A DNA stretch of 64,000 nt, taken from NCBI RefSeq assembly GCF_003367395.1, contig NZ_CP031417.1, positions 4,861,501 through 4,925,500 on the forward strand. Reading direction: 5' to 3'. The notes beneath the pieces were generated by a model, which was not told the DNA's origin, did not search any database, and saw nothing but the letters and a program-made list of their open reading frames with translations. The stretch comes from Pseudolabrys taiwanensis (GTDB lineage Bacteria > Pseudomonadota > Alphaproteobacteria > Rhizobiales > Xanthobacteraceae). Made by a program: the position numbers and the translations under genes. Positions 1 to 6,430 of the stretch are shown here, piece by piece; within the stretch, counting starts at the first letter, position 1; every line of letters begins with the position of its first letter.

Positions 1-276
1 CTGGCCGCGGCGCATACGGGTGATCTTGACCGACGAGAACAGCCCCGCCTTGCGGAACGGCTCGTTCTCGGAAAACTTCTCCGCCGCGGCGCGGTCGGGA
101 ACATTGACGATGAGAACGCTGCCGACGCGCGTGTTCTTGTCATCATCGCCGAGAAGCGCGCCGCCGAGAACCAGGATGTCTTCGTGCTTGGCAAGATAAG
201 CGAAGTGCTGTTCGCGGTTCGCGTCGCGGATCGCGGTGCCGTCGGGGCGGTCTTCTTGGTAGATGATGTAGAGCAT
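1..276 (-). CDS. YciI family protein (3' end outside window)
   Basis: Reading the minus strand from the ATG at 276 gives an open frame of 92 codons that runs off the left edge without a stop. It starts MLYIIYQEDRPDG and continues with the ferredoxin-like YciI pattern: a short beta strand, a helix containing REQHFAYLAKHED, the G-G-A-L-L turn, and the segment NVPDRAAAEKF before an EPFRKAGLF stretch. YciI proteins are small dimeric alpha/beta proteins, mostly of unknown function, with a conserved His/Asp pair. It lies 31 bp downstream of the RidA-like gene on the same strand, so the two may be co-transcribed. The family call is good; the role is unknown. Confidence 0.8.
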   Translation of the reverse strand, partial: MLYIIYQEDRPDGTAIRDANREQHFAYLAKHEDILVLGGALLGDDDKNTRVGSVLIVNVPDRAAAEKFSENEPFRKAGLFSSVKITRMRRGQ

Positions 277-306
277 GACGATCTCCAGGCAGATGAATTC
301 TAGCGC

Positions 307-780
307 TTACTTCAGCAGAAACTGTGCTTCGACTTCGATTGCGGCGTTATACGGCATCATCGCGACGCCAATCGCGGTCCTCGCGTGGGCCCCGGCGGCA
401 CCGAACACCTCGATCATCAGATCCGAGGCGCCGTTGACCGATTGTGCGATCTCGATGAAATCCGGCGTGACGTTCACGTAGCCGCGTAGATAGGTCACTT
501 CGGCGATGCGATCGAGATCGCCGCCAAGCGCGCCGCGCGCTTGTGCAATCACATTCAATGCGGACAGACGTGCTGCCGCCTGTGCTTCGGCCAACGTGAA
601 CTCGCGGCCGACTTTGCCGACGTAGCGAAGCTCGCCATTCCAGCTCGGCAACTGGCCGGAGACGTAGAGCGATCCGCCTGCGATCTTGGCCATGAGGATG
701 CGCGCGGTCCGCGGCGGCGGCGGCGAGGGAAGTTCGATGCCGAGCTCGCGCAGGCGAGCGTCGATTTTGCTTTCTGTCAT
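307..780 (-). CDS. RidA/YjgF-YER057c-UK114 family protein
   Basis: This 157-residue protein has the chorismate-mutase-like fold pattern of the RidA superfamily: the segment GGSLYVSGQLPSWNG early on, AEAQAAARLSALNVIAQARGALG in the middle, LRGYVNVTPDF, and the C-terminal HARTAIGVAMMPYNAAIEVEAQ. Canonical RidA deaminates reactive enamine/imine intermediates and uses an Arg in a final (R)xxV/I motif. Here the equivalent HARTAIGVAMMP retains an Arg. The N-terminal 25 residues are longer than in E. coli RidA, which is typical of the YjgF-like subgroup with uncharacterised substrates. It lies upstream of the YciI-like gene on the same strand. Superfamily membership is confident, the specific substrate is not. 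Confidence 0.87.
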   Translation of the reverse strand: MTESKIDARLRELGIELPSPPPPRTARILMAKIAGGSLYVSGQLPSWNGELRYVGKVGREFTLAEAQAAARLSALNVIAQARGALGGDLDRIAEVTYLRGYVNVTPDFIEIAQSVNGASDLMIEVFGAAGAHARTAIGVAMMPYNAAIEVEAQFLLK

Positions 781-880
781 TGCTGCGATCGGCCGTTTGA
801 CTTCGGTCCGGTCGCATTAGGGCACGGGGGCCGCCCACGCAAGCGCTTAAAATCAGAGGGCGCGGGATGCCGCGCGCCCG

Positions 881-896
881 TGGCACGAAGTTTGCT
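881..896 (+). promoter_or_regulatory. sigma-54 (-24/-12) promoter upstream of the globin-nasTS genes
   Basis: TGGCACGAAGTTTGCT matches the RpoN consensus TGGCACG-N4-TTGC(A/T) at every defined base, with the obligatory GG (882-883) and GC (894-895) separated by exactly 10 nt. The predicted start of transcription is near 907, leaving a leader of about 160 nt before the globin ATG. Established: RpoN promoters need an enhancer-binding activator such as NtrC. No clear NtrC site was found in the about 100 bp available upstream. Confidence 0.75.
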
Positions 897-908
897 GGAC
901 TTTATCAG

Positions 909-987
909 CGAGCAATGGAGCTCGGTGGCCCGTGAGCCGATCTTGGCCGGGCTGCGACTAAGACAGCGCGGTTCAACGGCGATCCGC
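909..987 (+). promoter_or_regulatory. Leader RNA with two A1/G4 hexaloop hairpins (candidate ANTAR/NasT target)
   Basis: Two hairpins follow the predicted start site. The first (909-924) is CGAGC-AATGGA-GCTCG, a 5-bp stem with a six-base loop. The second (968-987) has 7-nt arms with one T-T mismatch and the loop AACGGC at 975-980. Both loops have A at position 1 and G at position 4, the signature recognised by ANTAR-domain antiterminators. The 43-nt gap is longer than in classical P1-P2 pairs and no U-tract terminator follows, so this is an inference. Confidence 0.4.
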
Positions 988-1066
988 ACTCAGTCGTCCG
1001 CGGCCGATCCAGCCCAAAATTGGCAGGCGGCACGGACATCCATTATCGCAATCAAGAGAGTGCATC

Positions 1067-1507
1067 ATGACGCCCGAACAAGTGAGCATGGTCCAAGACA
1101 GCTTCAGGAAAGTCGTGCCGATCGCCGACACCGCGGCGGATCTCTTTTACGACCGCCTGTTCACCATAGCGCCCGATGTGCGAGCGATGTTCCCCGCCGA
1201 TCTGCGCGAGCAGAAGAAAAAGCTGATCGCGATGCTGGCGACCGCCGTGACCAATCTGCATCAGGTCGATACGATCCTGCCGGCGGTACAAAGCCTCGGT
1301 CAGCGGCATATTGCTTACGGCGTGACCCCGCAGCACTACGAGCCGGTGGGTACGGCGCTGTTGTGGACCTTGGAGCAAGGGCTGGGGCCGGAATTTACGC
1401 CGCCGCTCAAAGCGGCCTGGACCGAAGCCTACACGACCCTGGCGGGGGCCATGATGGCGGCGGCGCAGGACGGCGCCGCGAGCCGCTCGCCCGCCGCTGA
1501 AAGCTAA
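1067..1507 (+). CDS. Single-domain globin of the nitrate assimilation locus
   Basis: The 146-residue product is a complete globin fold without a reductase domain: helix A MTPEQVSMVQDSF, the B-helix region ADLFYDRLF, the CD segment IAPDVRAMFP, and the F-helix LGQRHIAYGV, whose His is the likely proximal heme ligand, then GTALLWTLEQGLG. Bacterial haemoglobins of this type bind O2 and convert nitric oxide to nitrate using an external reductase. In Bradyrhizobium a fused globin-reductase (Bjgb) sits in the nitrate assimilation cluster, where NO appears as a by-product of nitrite metabolism. Here the gene precedes nasT and has its own sigma-54 promoter, so NO protection during nitrate assimilation is the best inference. 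A short Ala/Ser-rich tail ends the protein. Confidence 0.85.
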   Translation: MTPEQVSMVQDSFRKVVPIADTAADLFYDRLFTIAPDVRAMFPADLREQKKKLIAMLATAVTNLHQVDTILPAVQSLGQRHIAYGVTPQHYEPVGTALLWTLEQGLGPEFTPPLKAAWTEAYTTLAGAMMAAAQDGAASRSPAAES

Positions 1508-1518
1508 ATTAGATCAGC

Positions 1519-1553
1519 GCCTTGGTCGATCGCCGCAAGCGGTCGGCCAAGGC
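1519..1553 (+). other. 15-bp intercistronic hairpin between globin gene and nasT
   Basis: The arms 1519-1533 and 1539-1553 pair over 15 consecutive positions (two of them G-U type) around a CGCAA loop. No T-run follows, so it is not a classic terminator. It sits 11 nt after the globin stop and 18 nt before the first possible nasT ATG. It could protect the upstream mRNA 3' end or act as a processing site. Confidence 0.6.
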
Positions 1554-1571
1554 ACTTAGCACGAGTCTTGC

Positions 1572-2291
1572 ATGAAAACCGTGATCGTGAGAGCCGTGGC
1601 CCAGGCCGCCGAGGGGCGGTACGGCCTGCGAGGGACCAGCGATTTGACCGTGATGGGTAAAGGATCGGATCTGTCCGGCGCGGGCGCGCCCTCGGCCGGC
1701 GAGCAGCGAGACGCCTCGCTGAAGATCGCCATCGTCGATGAAAGCCCGATCCGCGCCGCGATCCTTGCCGACGGTCTGCGCGAGGCCGGTCTCACGCATG
1801 TCGAGCTCATCCCTGAGACGCACAATCTGCTGGCGCGCATTTACGCGCTCGACCCCGACGTCATCGTCATAGACCTGGAAAGTCCGAGCCGCGACACGCT
1901 CGAGCAGATGTTTCAAATGAGCCGCGTCGTGAAACGGCCGGTGGCCATGTTCGTGGATCAGAGCGATGCCGCGTCGATCCAGGCCGCCGTCGACGCCGGC
2001 GTTTCGGCCTATATCGTCGATGGCCTGAAAAAAGAGCGCATCACCAATATTCTCGATCTCTGCATTTCGCGTTTCAACGCCTTTTCGCGGCTGCAGACGG
2101 AACTCGACCGCGCCAAGGACGCGTTGGAAGAGCGCAAGGTGATCGACCGCGCCAAGGGAATGCTGATGAAGGTCAAGGGCCTGAGTGAAGAGCAAGCCTA
2201 TGCGCTGTTGCGCAAGACGGCGATGAACGAAAACAAGAAGATCGTCGAGATCGCGCAATCGCTGCTCACGGCCGCGGAGTTGTTCAAATGA
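1572..2291 (+). CDS. nasT: NasT-type ANTAR-domain antiterminator (nitrate/nitrite response)
   Basis: The product has a receiver-like domain (LKIAIVDESPIR, then DPDVIVIDLESPS with the conserved Asp, residues about 49-165) and a C-terminal ANTAR domain (about 170-239) with the diagnostic ALEERKVIDRAKGMLM and EEQAYALLRKTAMN segments. ANTAR proteins bind paired RNA hairpins in nascent leaders and prevent termination. NasT is held inactive by NasS and released by nitrate or nitrite. NasT homologues usually begin at the LKIAIVDE strand, so the first 48 residues may not all be translated. ATGs at 1572 and 1653 are possible and neither has a strong Shine-Dalgarno sequence. The stop overlaps the nasS start (ATGA), implying coupled synthesis of the partner. 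Its likely RNA target lies before nrtA. Confidence 0.9.
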   Translation: MKTVIVRAVAQAAEGRYGLRGTSDLTVMGKGSDLSGAGAPSAGEQRDASLKIAIVDESPIRAAILADGLREAGLTHVELIPETHNLLARIYALDPDVIVIDLESPSRDTLEQMFQMSRVVKRPVAMFVDQSDAASIQAAVDAGVSAYIVDGLKKERITNILDLCISRFNAFSRLQTELDRAKDALEERKVIDRAKGMLMKVKGLSEEQAYALLRKTAMNENKKIVEIAQSLLTAAELFK

Positions 2292-3478
2292 GCGAAACCC
2301 CCTTGCGTATCGGTTATATCCCACTGGTCGACGCTGCCGCTTTGCTCGTCGCTGTCGATCATGGCTTCGCGGCGGCCGAAGGCCTGGCGATCGAGCTCGT
2401 GCGCGAGGTGTCGTGGTCGAACGTTCGCGACAAGCTCAACATCGGGTTGTTCGACGCCGCGCATATGCTCGCGCCTCTGCCGATCGCGTCCAGCTTCGGC
2501 ATCGGCCACGTGCGCGTGCCTTTGATCGCGCCCTTCAATCTGGCCCTGAACGGCAATGCTGTCACGGTTACACCGGCGCTGCATGCCGAATTGGCGGCTT
2601 TCGCGGACGGCGATCCCGCCGATCCGCTGGTGTCGGCCCGTGCGTTGGCGCGCGTGGTCGCCGAACGCAGGGCGAAAGGCGCAAGCCCGCTCAATTTCGG
2701 CATGACCTTTCCGTTCTCGAACCACAATTATCAGCTCCGCTACTGGATGGCGGCCGGCGGCGTCGATCCCGACGAAGACGTCAGGATGGTGGTTCTGCCG
2801 CCGCCTTACATGGTCGAGAGTCTCACCAACGGCCATGTCGACGGCTTTTGCGTTGGTGCTCCTTGGAACTCGGTCGCCGTCGAGGCCGGCGTCGGCTGCA
2901 TCCAACATTTCGGCTCCGAACTGACGCTGCGGCTGCCGGAGAAGATGCTGGTGGTGCGGGAGGATTGGGCCGATACGCGGCCCGATGTGCTGGCCGCCCT
3001 CATCCGTTCGCTGGCGCGCGCAGCTGAATACATCGAGGCGGTCGAACATCGCGCGAACGTCACGGCATCGATCGCCGAGCGGCTCGGCGTCGAGCCGTCG
3101 CTGGTGTCGCGCACGCTCAACGGCCTGCTCAAGGTCGCGCCGGACGGCACGATGCGCGGCAGCGATCACTACATTCTCATCGGCCGCGAGAATGCCAACC
3201 GTCCCGATCCGGCGCATGCGGCGTGGTTCTACGCACAGATGGTGCGATGGGGACAGACGCCGCTGTCGGACGAAGCGGCGGCCACGGCGCAGCGCGTGTT
3301 CCGGGCGGACCTTTATGACGCTGCGCTCGGACGGCCGGCACCGACGAACGACGGCGGCCCGCGCGACGGCATCGGCGCCTTTGTCGGCCCGGATTTCGTG
3401 CCGGGCGACATCGCCGGGTATCTCAAAGCCTGGGAATTGAAGCGGTCCGGACGGCCCCGCCTGTCTCTGGTGCGCTGA
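2288..3478 (+). CDS. nasS: NasS-type cytoplasmic nitrate/nitrite sensor (NrtA-like, no signal peptide)
   Basis: This 396-residue protein is a close paralogue of NrtA encoded just downstream: both share blocks such as [71 protein letters not shown] and the C-terminal WFYAQMVRWGQ. Unlike NrtA it begins directly at the first beta strand (MSETPLRIGYIPLVDAA) with no Tat or Sec signal, so it stays in the cytoplasm. That is the NasS arrangement: NasS binds NasT without nitrate and releases it when nitrate or nitrite binds. Four-base overlap with nasT supports the pairing. The order nasT-nasS is reversed relative to the classical nasST operon. Confidence 0.9.
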   Translation: MSETPLRIGYIPLVDAAALLVAVDHGFAAAEGLAIELVREVSWSNVRDKLNIGLFDAAHMLAPLPIASSFGIGHVRVPLIAPFNLALNGNAVTVTPALHAELAAFADGDPADPLVSARALARVVAERRAKGASPLNFGMTFPFSNHNYQLRYWMAAGGVDPDEDVRMVVLPPPYMVESLTNGHVDGFCVGAPWNSVAVEAGVGCIQHFGSELTLRLPEKMLVVREDWADTRPDVLAALIRSLARAAEYIEAVEHRANVTASIAERLGVEPSLVSRTLNGLLKVAPDGTMRGSDHYILIGRENANRPDPAHAAWFYAQMVRWGQTPLSDEAAATAQRVFRADLYDAALGRPAPTNDGGPRDGIGAFVGPDFVPGDIAGYLKAWELKRSGRPRLSLVR

Positions 3479-3487
3479 TATCGCACA

Positions 3488-3502
3488 GCACAATTTGGAT
3501 GC
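3488..3502 (+). promoter_or_regulatory. Possible NtrC-type enhancer site upstream of nrtA
   Basis: GCACAATTTGGATGC resembles the NtrC consensus GCAC-N7-(G)TGC in its outer arms, with a 15-bp span. It lies about 135-150 bp upstream of the predicted nrtA transcription start, a usual enhancer distance. The inner bases match poorly, so the call is tentative. Confidence 0.3.
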
Positions 3503-3610
3503 AGCTTGCGACTGCAGTGGGCAGTCGCCGCCGGTCGGCGGCTTGGCCCGTTAAACGCTGTTCGGCCAATAAGTAATTGATACGTAGAGTTTTTTGTGGC
3601 CGGGGCCGAA

Positions 3611-3627
3611 CTGGCACGACCCTTGAA
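3611..3627 (+). promoter_or_regulatory. sigma-54 (-24/-12) promoter of the nrtA operon
   Basis: CTGGCACGACCCTTGAA matches the RpoN consensus YTGGCACG-N4-TTGC(A/T) except for A in place of C in the -12 GC element. The GG (3613-3614) and the G at 3625 keep the required 10-nt spacing. The predicted start near 3638 lies just before the first leader hairpin, which supports the assignment. Confidence 0.75.
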
Positions 3628-3642
3628 TTAGGAGATATCGAA

Positions 3643-3684
3643 GGCGCGGCCGCTGGCTGCGCCATTCAGGTCCAATGACGGGCC
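3643..3684 (+). promoter_or_regulatory. ANTAR/NasT-responsive tandem hairpins in the nrtA leader
   Basis: Hairpin 1 (3643-3663) has 9-bp arms around a GCT loop. Hairpin 2 (3669-3684) is GGTCC-AATGAC-GGGCC, a 5-bp stem (one G-U) with a hexaloop that has A at position 1 and G at position 4, the ANTAR recognition signature. Five bases separate them and a strong terminator starts 10 nt later. Established: ANTAR proteins stabilise such paired hairpins to prevent terminator formation. The first hairpin lacks the hexaloop, so it is an atypical P1. Confidence 0.65.
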
Positions 3685-3694
3685 ACGAAGCAAC

Positions 3695-3744
3695 GCCGCT
3701 GTCCTTCACGCGCTAATGCGCGCTGCAGGGCTGCGGCTTTTTTT
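3695..3744 (+). terminator. Intrinsic terminator (attenuator) in the nrtA leader
   Basis: GCCGC at 3695-3699 pairs with GCGGC at 3733-3737, and pairing continues with few mismatches to an inner CGCGC-TAAT-GCGCG hairpin. Seven T residues (3738-3744) follow at once. It lies upstream of nrtA and downstream of the hexaloop hairpin, so it can only act as a conditional terminator for the transport/reduction operon. Confidence 0.82.
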
Positions 3745-3808
3745 ATGGCTCAAGACGAACTGCACGGCCGGGCGAAGAGCTGGATCAACGCACAACGCCG
3801 AAGGGGAC

Positions 3809-5251
3809 ATGCGAATGACGAAGAAGTTCGATAAGCGGCCCGCCCGGGGAGTGGATCGCCGCGCCTTTCTGAAATCCAGCGTTGGTGCCGCCGCGCTGGC
3901 CGGCGGCTTGCCTGCAGCCGGGTTGCTCGCGCCTTCGATCGCGCGCGCGGCGATCAAACCCGAAAAGGAAGACCTCAAATTCGGCTTCATCAAGCTGACC
4001 GACATGGCGCCAATCGCCATCGCCAAGGAGAACGGCTACTTCGAGGATGAAGGCCTTTACGTCTCGGTCGAGCCCCAAGCCAACTGGAAGGTCCTGCTTG
4101 ACCGCGTCATCACCGGCGAACTCGATGGCGCGCACATGCTCGCGGGTCAGCCGCTCGGCGCCACGATCGGCTTCGGCACCAAGGCGCATGTGATCACGCC
4201 GTTCTCCATGGATCTGAACGGCAACGGTATCACCGTGTCGAATGCCGTTTGGGAGGCGATGAAGCCTTTCATCCCGACGGGGCCTGACGGCAAGCTCGTG
4301 CATCCAATCAAGGCCGAAGCGCTCAAGAAGGTGGTCGAAAAGTACAAGGCCGACGGCAAGCCCTTCAACATGGGCATGGTCTTCCCGCTGTCGACGCACA
4401 ATTACGAGCTGCGCTACTGGCTGGCTTCCGGCGGACTCAATCCAGGCTTTTATTCGTCCACCGACATCACCGGTCAGATCATGGCCGACGTGCTGCTCTC
4501 GGTGACGCCGCCGCCGCAAATGCCGGCGACGATGGAAGCCGGCACGATCCTCGGTTATTGCGTCGGCGAACCTTGGAACCAGCAGGCCGTGTTCAAAGGC
4601 ATCGGCGTGCCGGTCATCACTGACTACGAAATCTGGAAGAACAATCCGGAGAAGGTGTTCGGCTTCACCGCCGACTTCCAAAAGAAATATCCGAACACGG
4701 TGCTCGCGGCCACCAAGGCGCTGATCCGCGCCGGAATGTGGCTCGATGAGAACAACAATGCCAACCGCATGAAGGCGGTGCAGATCCTGGCCAAGCCGGA
4801 ATATGTCGGCGCCGACGCCAAGGTCATCGCCAACTCCATGACCGGCACGTTCGAATACGAGAAGGGCGACAAGCGCGAGGTGCCGGACTTCAATGTGTTC
4901 TTCCGCTACTTCGCGACCTATCCCTATTACTCCGACGCGGTCTGGTATCTGACGCAGATGCGGCGCTGGGGCCAGATCACGGATGCTAAGCCCGACAGCT
5001 GGTACGCCGAGACGGCCAAGAGCGTGTATCGGCCGGACCTTTATCTCGAAGCGGCCAAGCTGCTCGTCGCGGACGGCAAGGCGAAGAAAGAGGACTTCCC
5101 CTTCGACAGCGACGGCTATCGCGCGCCCACGGCGGAGTTCATCGACAAGGTCGAGTACGACGGCCGCAAGCCCAACGACTACCTCAACCGGTTGGCGATC
5201 GGCCTGAAGGGCGACCAGCGCATTTCGGGTTCGAAAGTGGTCGCCAACTGA
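3809..5251 (+). CDS. nrtA: Nitrate ABC transporter substrate-binding protein, Tat-exported
   Basis: The 480-residue product begins with a twin-arginine signal ([11 protein letters not shown], then a hydrophobic Ala/Gly/Leu stretch ending ARAA) and continues as an NrtA/CmpA-type binding protein: [84 protein letters not shown]. It captures nitrate (perhaps nitrite) in the periplasm for NrtB and the ATPase. I chose the ATG at 3809 because AAGGGG lies just upstream. The earlier in-frame ATG at 3716 is inside the leader terminator. Expression should need sigma-54 and NasT antitermination. Confidence 0.93.
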   Translation: MRMTKKFDKRPARGVDRRAFLKSSVGAAALAGGLPAAGLLAPSIARAAIKPEKEDLKFGFIKLTDMAPIAIAKENGYFEDEGLYVSVEPQANWKVLLDRVITGELDGAHMLAGQPLGATIGFGTKAHVITPFSMDLNGNGITVSNAVWEAMKPFIPTGPDGKLVHPIKAEALKKVVEKYKADGKPFNMGMVFPLSTHNYELRYWLASGGLNPGFYSSTDITGQIMADVLLSVTPPPQMPATMEAGTILGYCVGEPWNQQAVFKGIGVPVITDYEIWKNNPEKVFGFTADFQKKYPNTVLAATKALIRAGMWLDENNNANRMKAVQILAKPEYVGADAKVIANSMTGTFEYEKGDKREVPDFNVFFRYFATYPYYSDAVWYLTQMRRWGQITDAKPDSWYAETAKSVYRPDLYLEAAKLLVADGKAKKEDFPFDSDGYRAPTAEFIDKVEYDGRKPNDYLNRLAIGLKGDQRISGSKVVAN

Positions 5252-5324
5252 GGACCGCGGCCGGGCGTCGGCGCACCGCCCGGCCTTCATCGTCGCGTTC
5301 GACAGCAACCGCCAGGAAGTCCGA

Positions 5325-6419
5325 ATGTCTACGGCAAGCGATTTTCTCACGACACCTGCCGCCATCTCCGCCTCCCGGGCGGAACGGCGCGAGCGATGGC
5401 TCGGACGCATTTCGCGGGTCGCCGGCTTTCTCAACATTCTCGGCGTCGGCTGGCTGGTGCCGGTCATGCGTATTGCGGCCGGCGAGCGTGCGCAGCCGCA
5501 GCTCAAGGAGCTATGGCGCACGCTTGGCATCCCGCTCGCGGCGATCGTCTTGTTTTTGGCGGCATGGGGCTTCCTCGCGCCGAAGGTGAAGACGAGTCTT
5601 GGCACGCTGCCAGGACCGGTGGAGGTCTGGCAGCAGGCGCAAAATCTCTGGGCCGATCATCTTGCCGCGCGCGAGAAGGAGCGGGTGTTCTACGAGCGCC
5701 AGGAAAAGCGCAACGCGGATCTGCTGGCGCGCGATCCCAAGGCCGAGGTGCGGATCAGGCCTTATACGGGCGCACCCACTTATCTCGATCAGATCCTCAC
5801 CAGTCTGGAGACCGTGTTCACCGGCTTCATCTTCGCGACCTTGGTGGCGGTGCCGCTCGGCGTGGTATGCGGGCTGTCGCAGAGCGTAAACACCGCGGTC
5901 AATCCGCTGGTGCAGATCTTCAAGCCGGTGTCGCCGCTCGCCTGGTTGCCGCTGGTGACGATGGTGGTCAGCGCGCTCTACGTGTCGAACGATCCGCTGT
6001 TTCCAAAGTCGTTCCTGATCTCGGCGATCACGGTGACCCTCTGCTCGCTGTGGCCGACCCTCATCAACACGGCGGTCGGTGTCGCCTCCATCGACAAGGA
6101 CCTGGTCAATGTCGGCCGTGTATTGCGGCTGCCCTGGTACACCAAGATCGTGAAGATCGTGCTGCCGTCGTCGCTGCCGCTCATCTTCACCGGGCTGCGT
6201 CTGTCGCTCGGCGTCGGTTGGATGGTGCTGATCGCCGCGGAGATGCTCGCGCAAAATCCCGGCCTCGGCAAATTCGTCTGGGACGAGTTTCAGAACGGCT
6301 CATCCGCATCGCTTTCGCGCATCATGGTCGCCGTGCTGACCATCGGCATCATCGGCTTTCTGCTCGACCGCGTCATGATGGCGCTGCAGGCCGCTTTCAC
6401 ATACGGCACCACGCGCTGA
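5325..6419 (+). CDS. nrtB: Nitrate ABC transporter permease
   Basis: This 364-residue inner-membrane protein belongs to the binding-protein-dependent permease family. After a cytoplasmic N-terminus it has a first hydrophobic segment (IPLAAIVLFLAAWGFLAP), a hydrophilic region of about 80 residues, and then the permease core with VFTGFIFATLVAVPLGVVCGLS, FKPVSPLAWLPLVTM and the EAA-type loop around INTAVGVASIDKDLVNVGRVLRLPWYTKIVKIVLPSSLP, followed by TM segments ending in VAVLTIGIIGFLLDRVM. It forms the translocation channel with NrtA and the downstream fused ATPase. AGGAAG precedes the ATG at 5325. It is 74 bp after nrtA and 11 bp before the ATPase gene. Confidence 0.93.
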   Translation: MSTASDFLTTPAAISASRAERRERWLGRISRVAGFLNILGVGWLVPVMRIAAGERAQPQLKELWRTLGIPLAAIVLFLAAWGFLAPKVKTSLGTLPGPVEVWQQAQNLWADHLAAREKERVFYERQEKRNADLLARDPKAEVRIRPYTGAPTYLDQILTSLETVFTGFIFATLVAVPLGVVCGLSQSVNTAVNPLVQIFKPVSPLAWLPLVTMVVSALYVSNDPLFPKSFLISAITVTLCSLWPTLINTAVGVASIDKDLVNVGRVLRLPWYTKIVKIVLPSSLPLIFTGLRLSLGVGWMVLIAAEMLAQNPGLGKFVWDEFQNGSSASLSRIMVAVLTIGIIGFLLDRVMMALQAAFTYGTTR

Positions 6420-6430
6420 GGGCATCCGAC

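Noticed and set aside
3716..3808. Upstream ATG as the nrtA start
   Set aside because: It lies within the leader terminator, lacks a ribosome site and would put 31 extra residues before the Tat signal.
3785..5605. 606-codon open frame on the minus strand across nrtA
   Set aside because: Shadow of a high-GC gene. The plus strand has a clear NrtA with Tat signal and ribosome site; the antisense product is Arg/His-rich with no domain.
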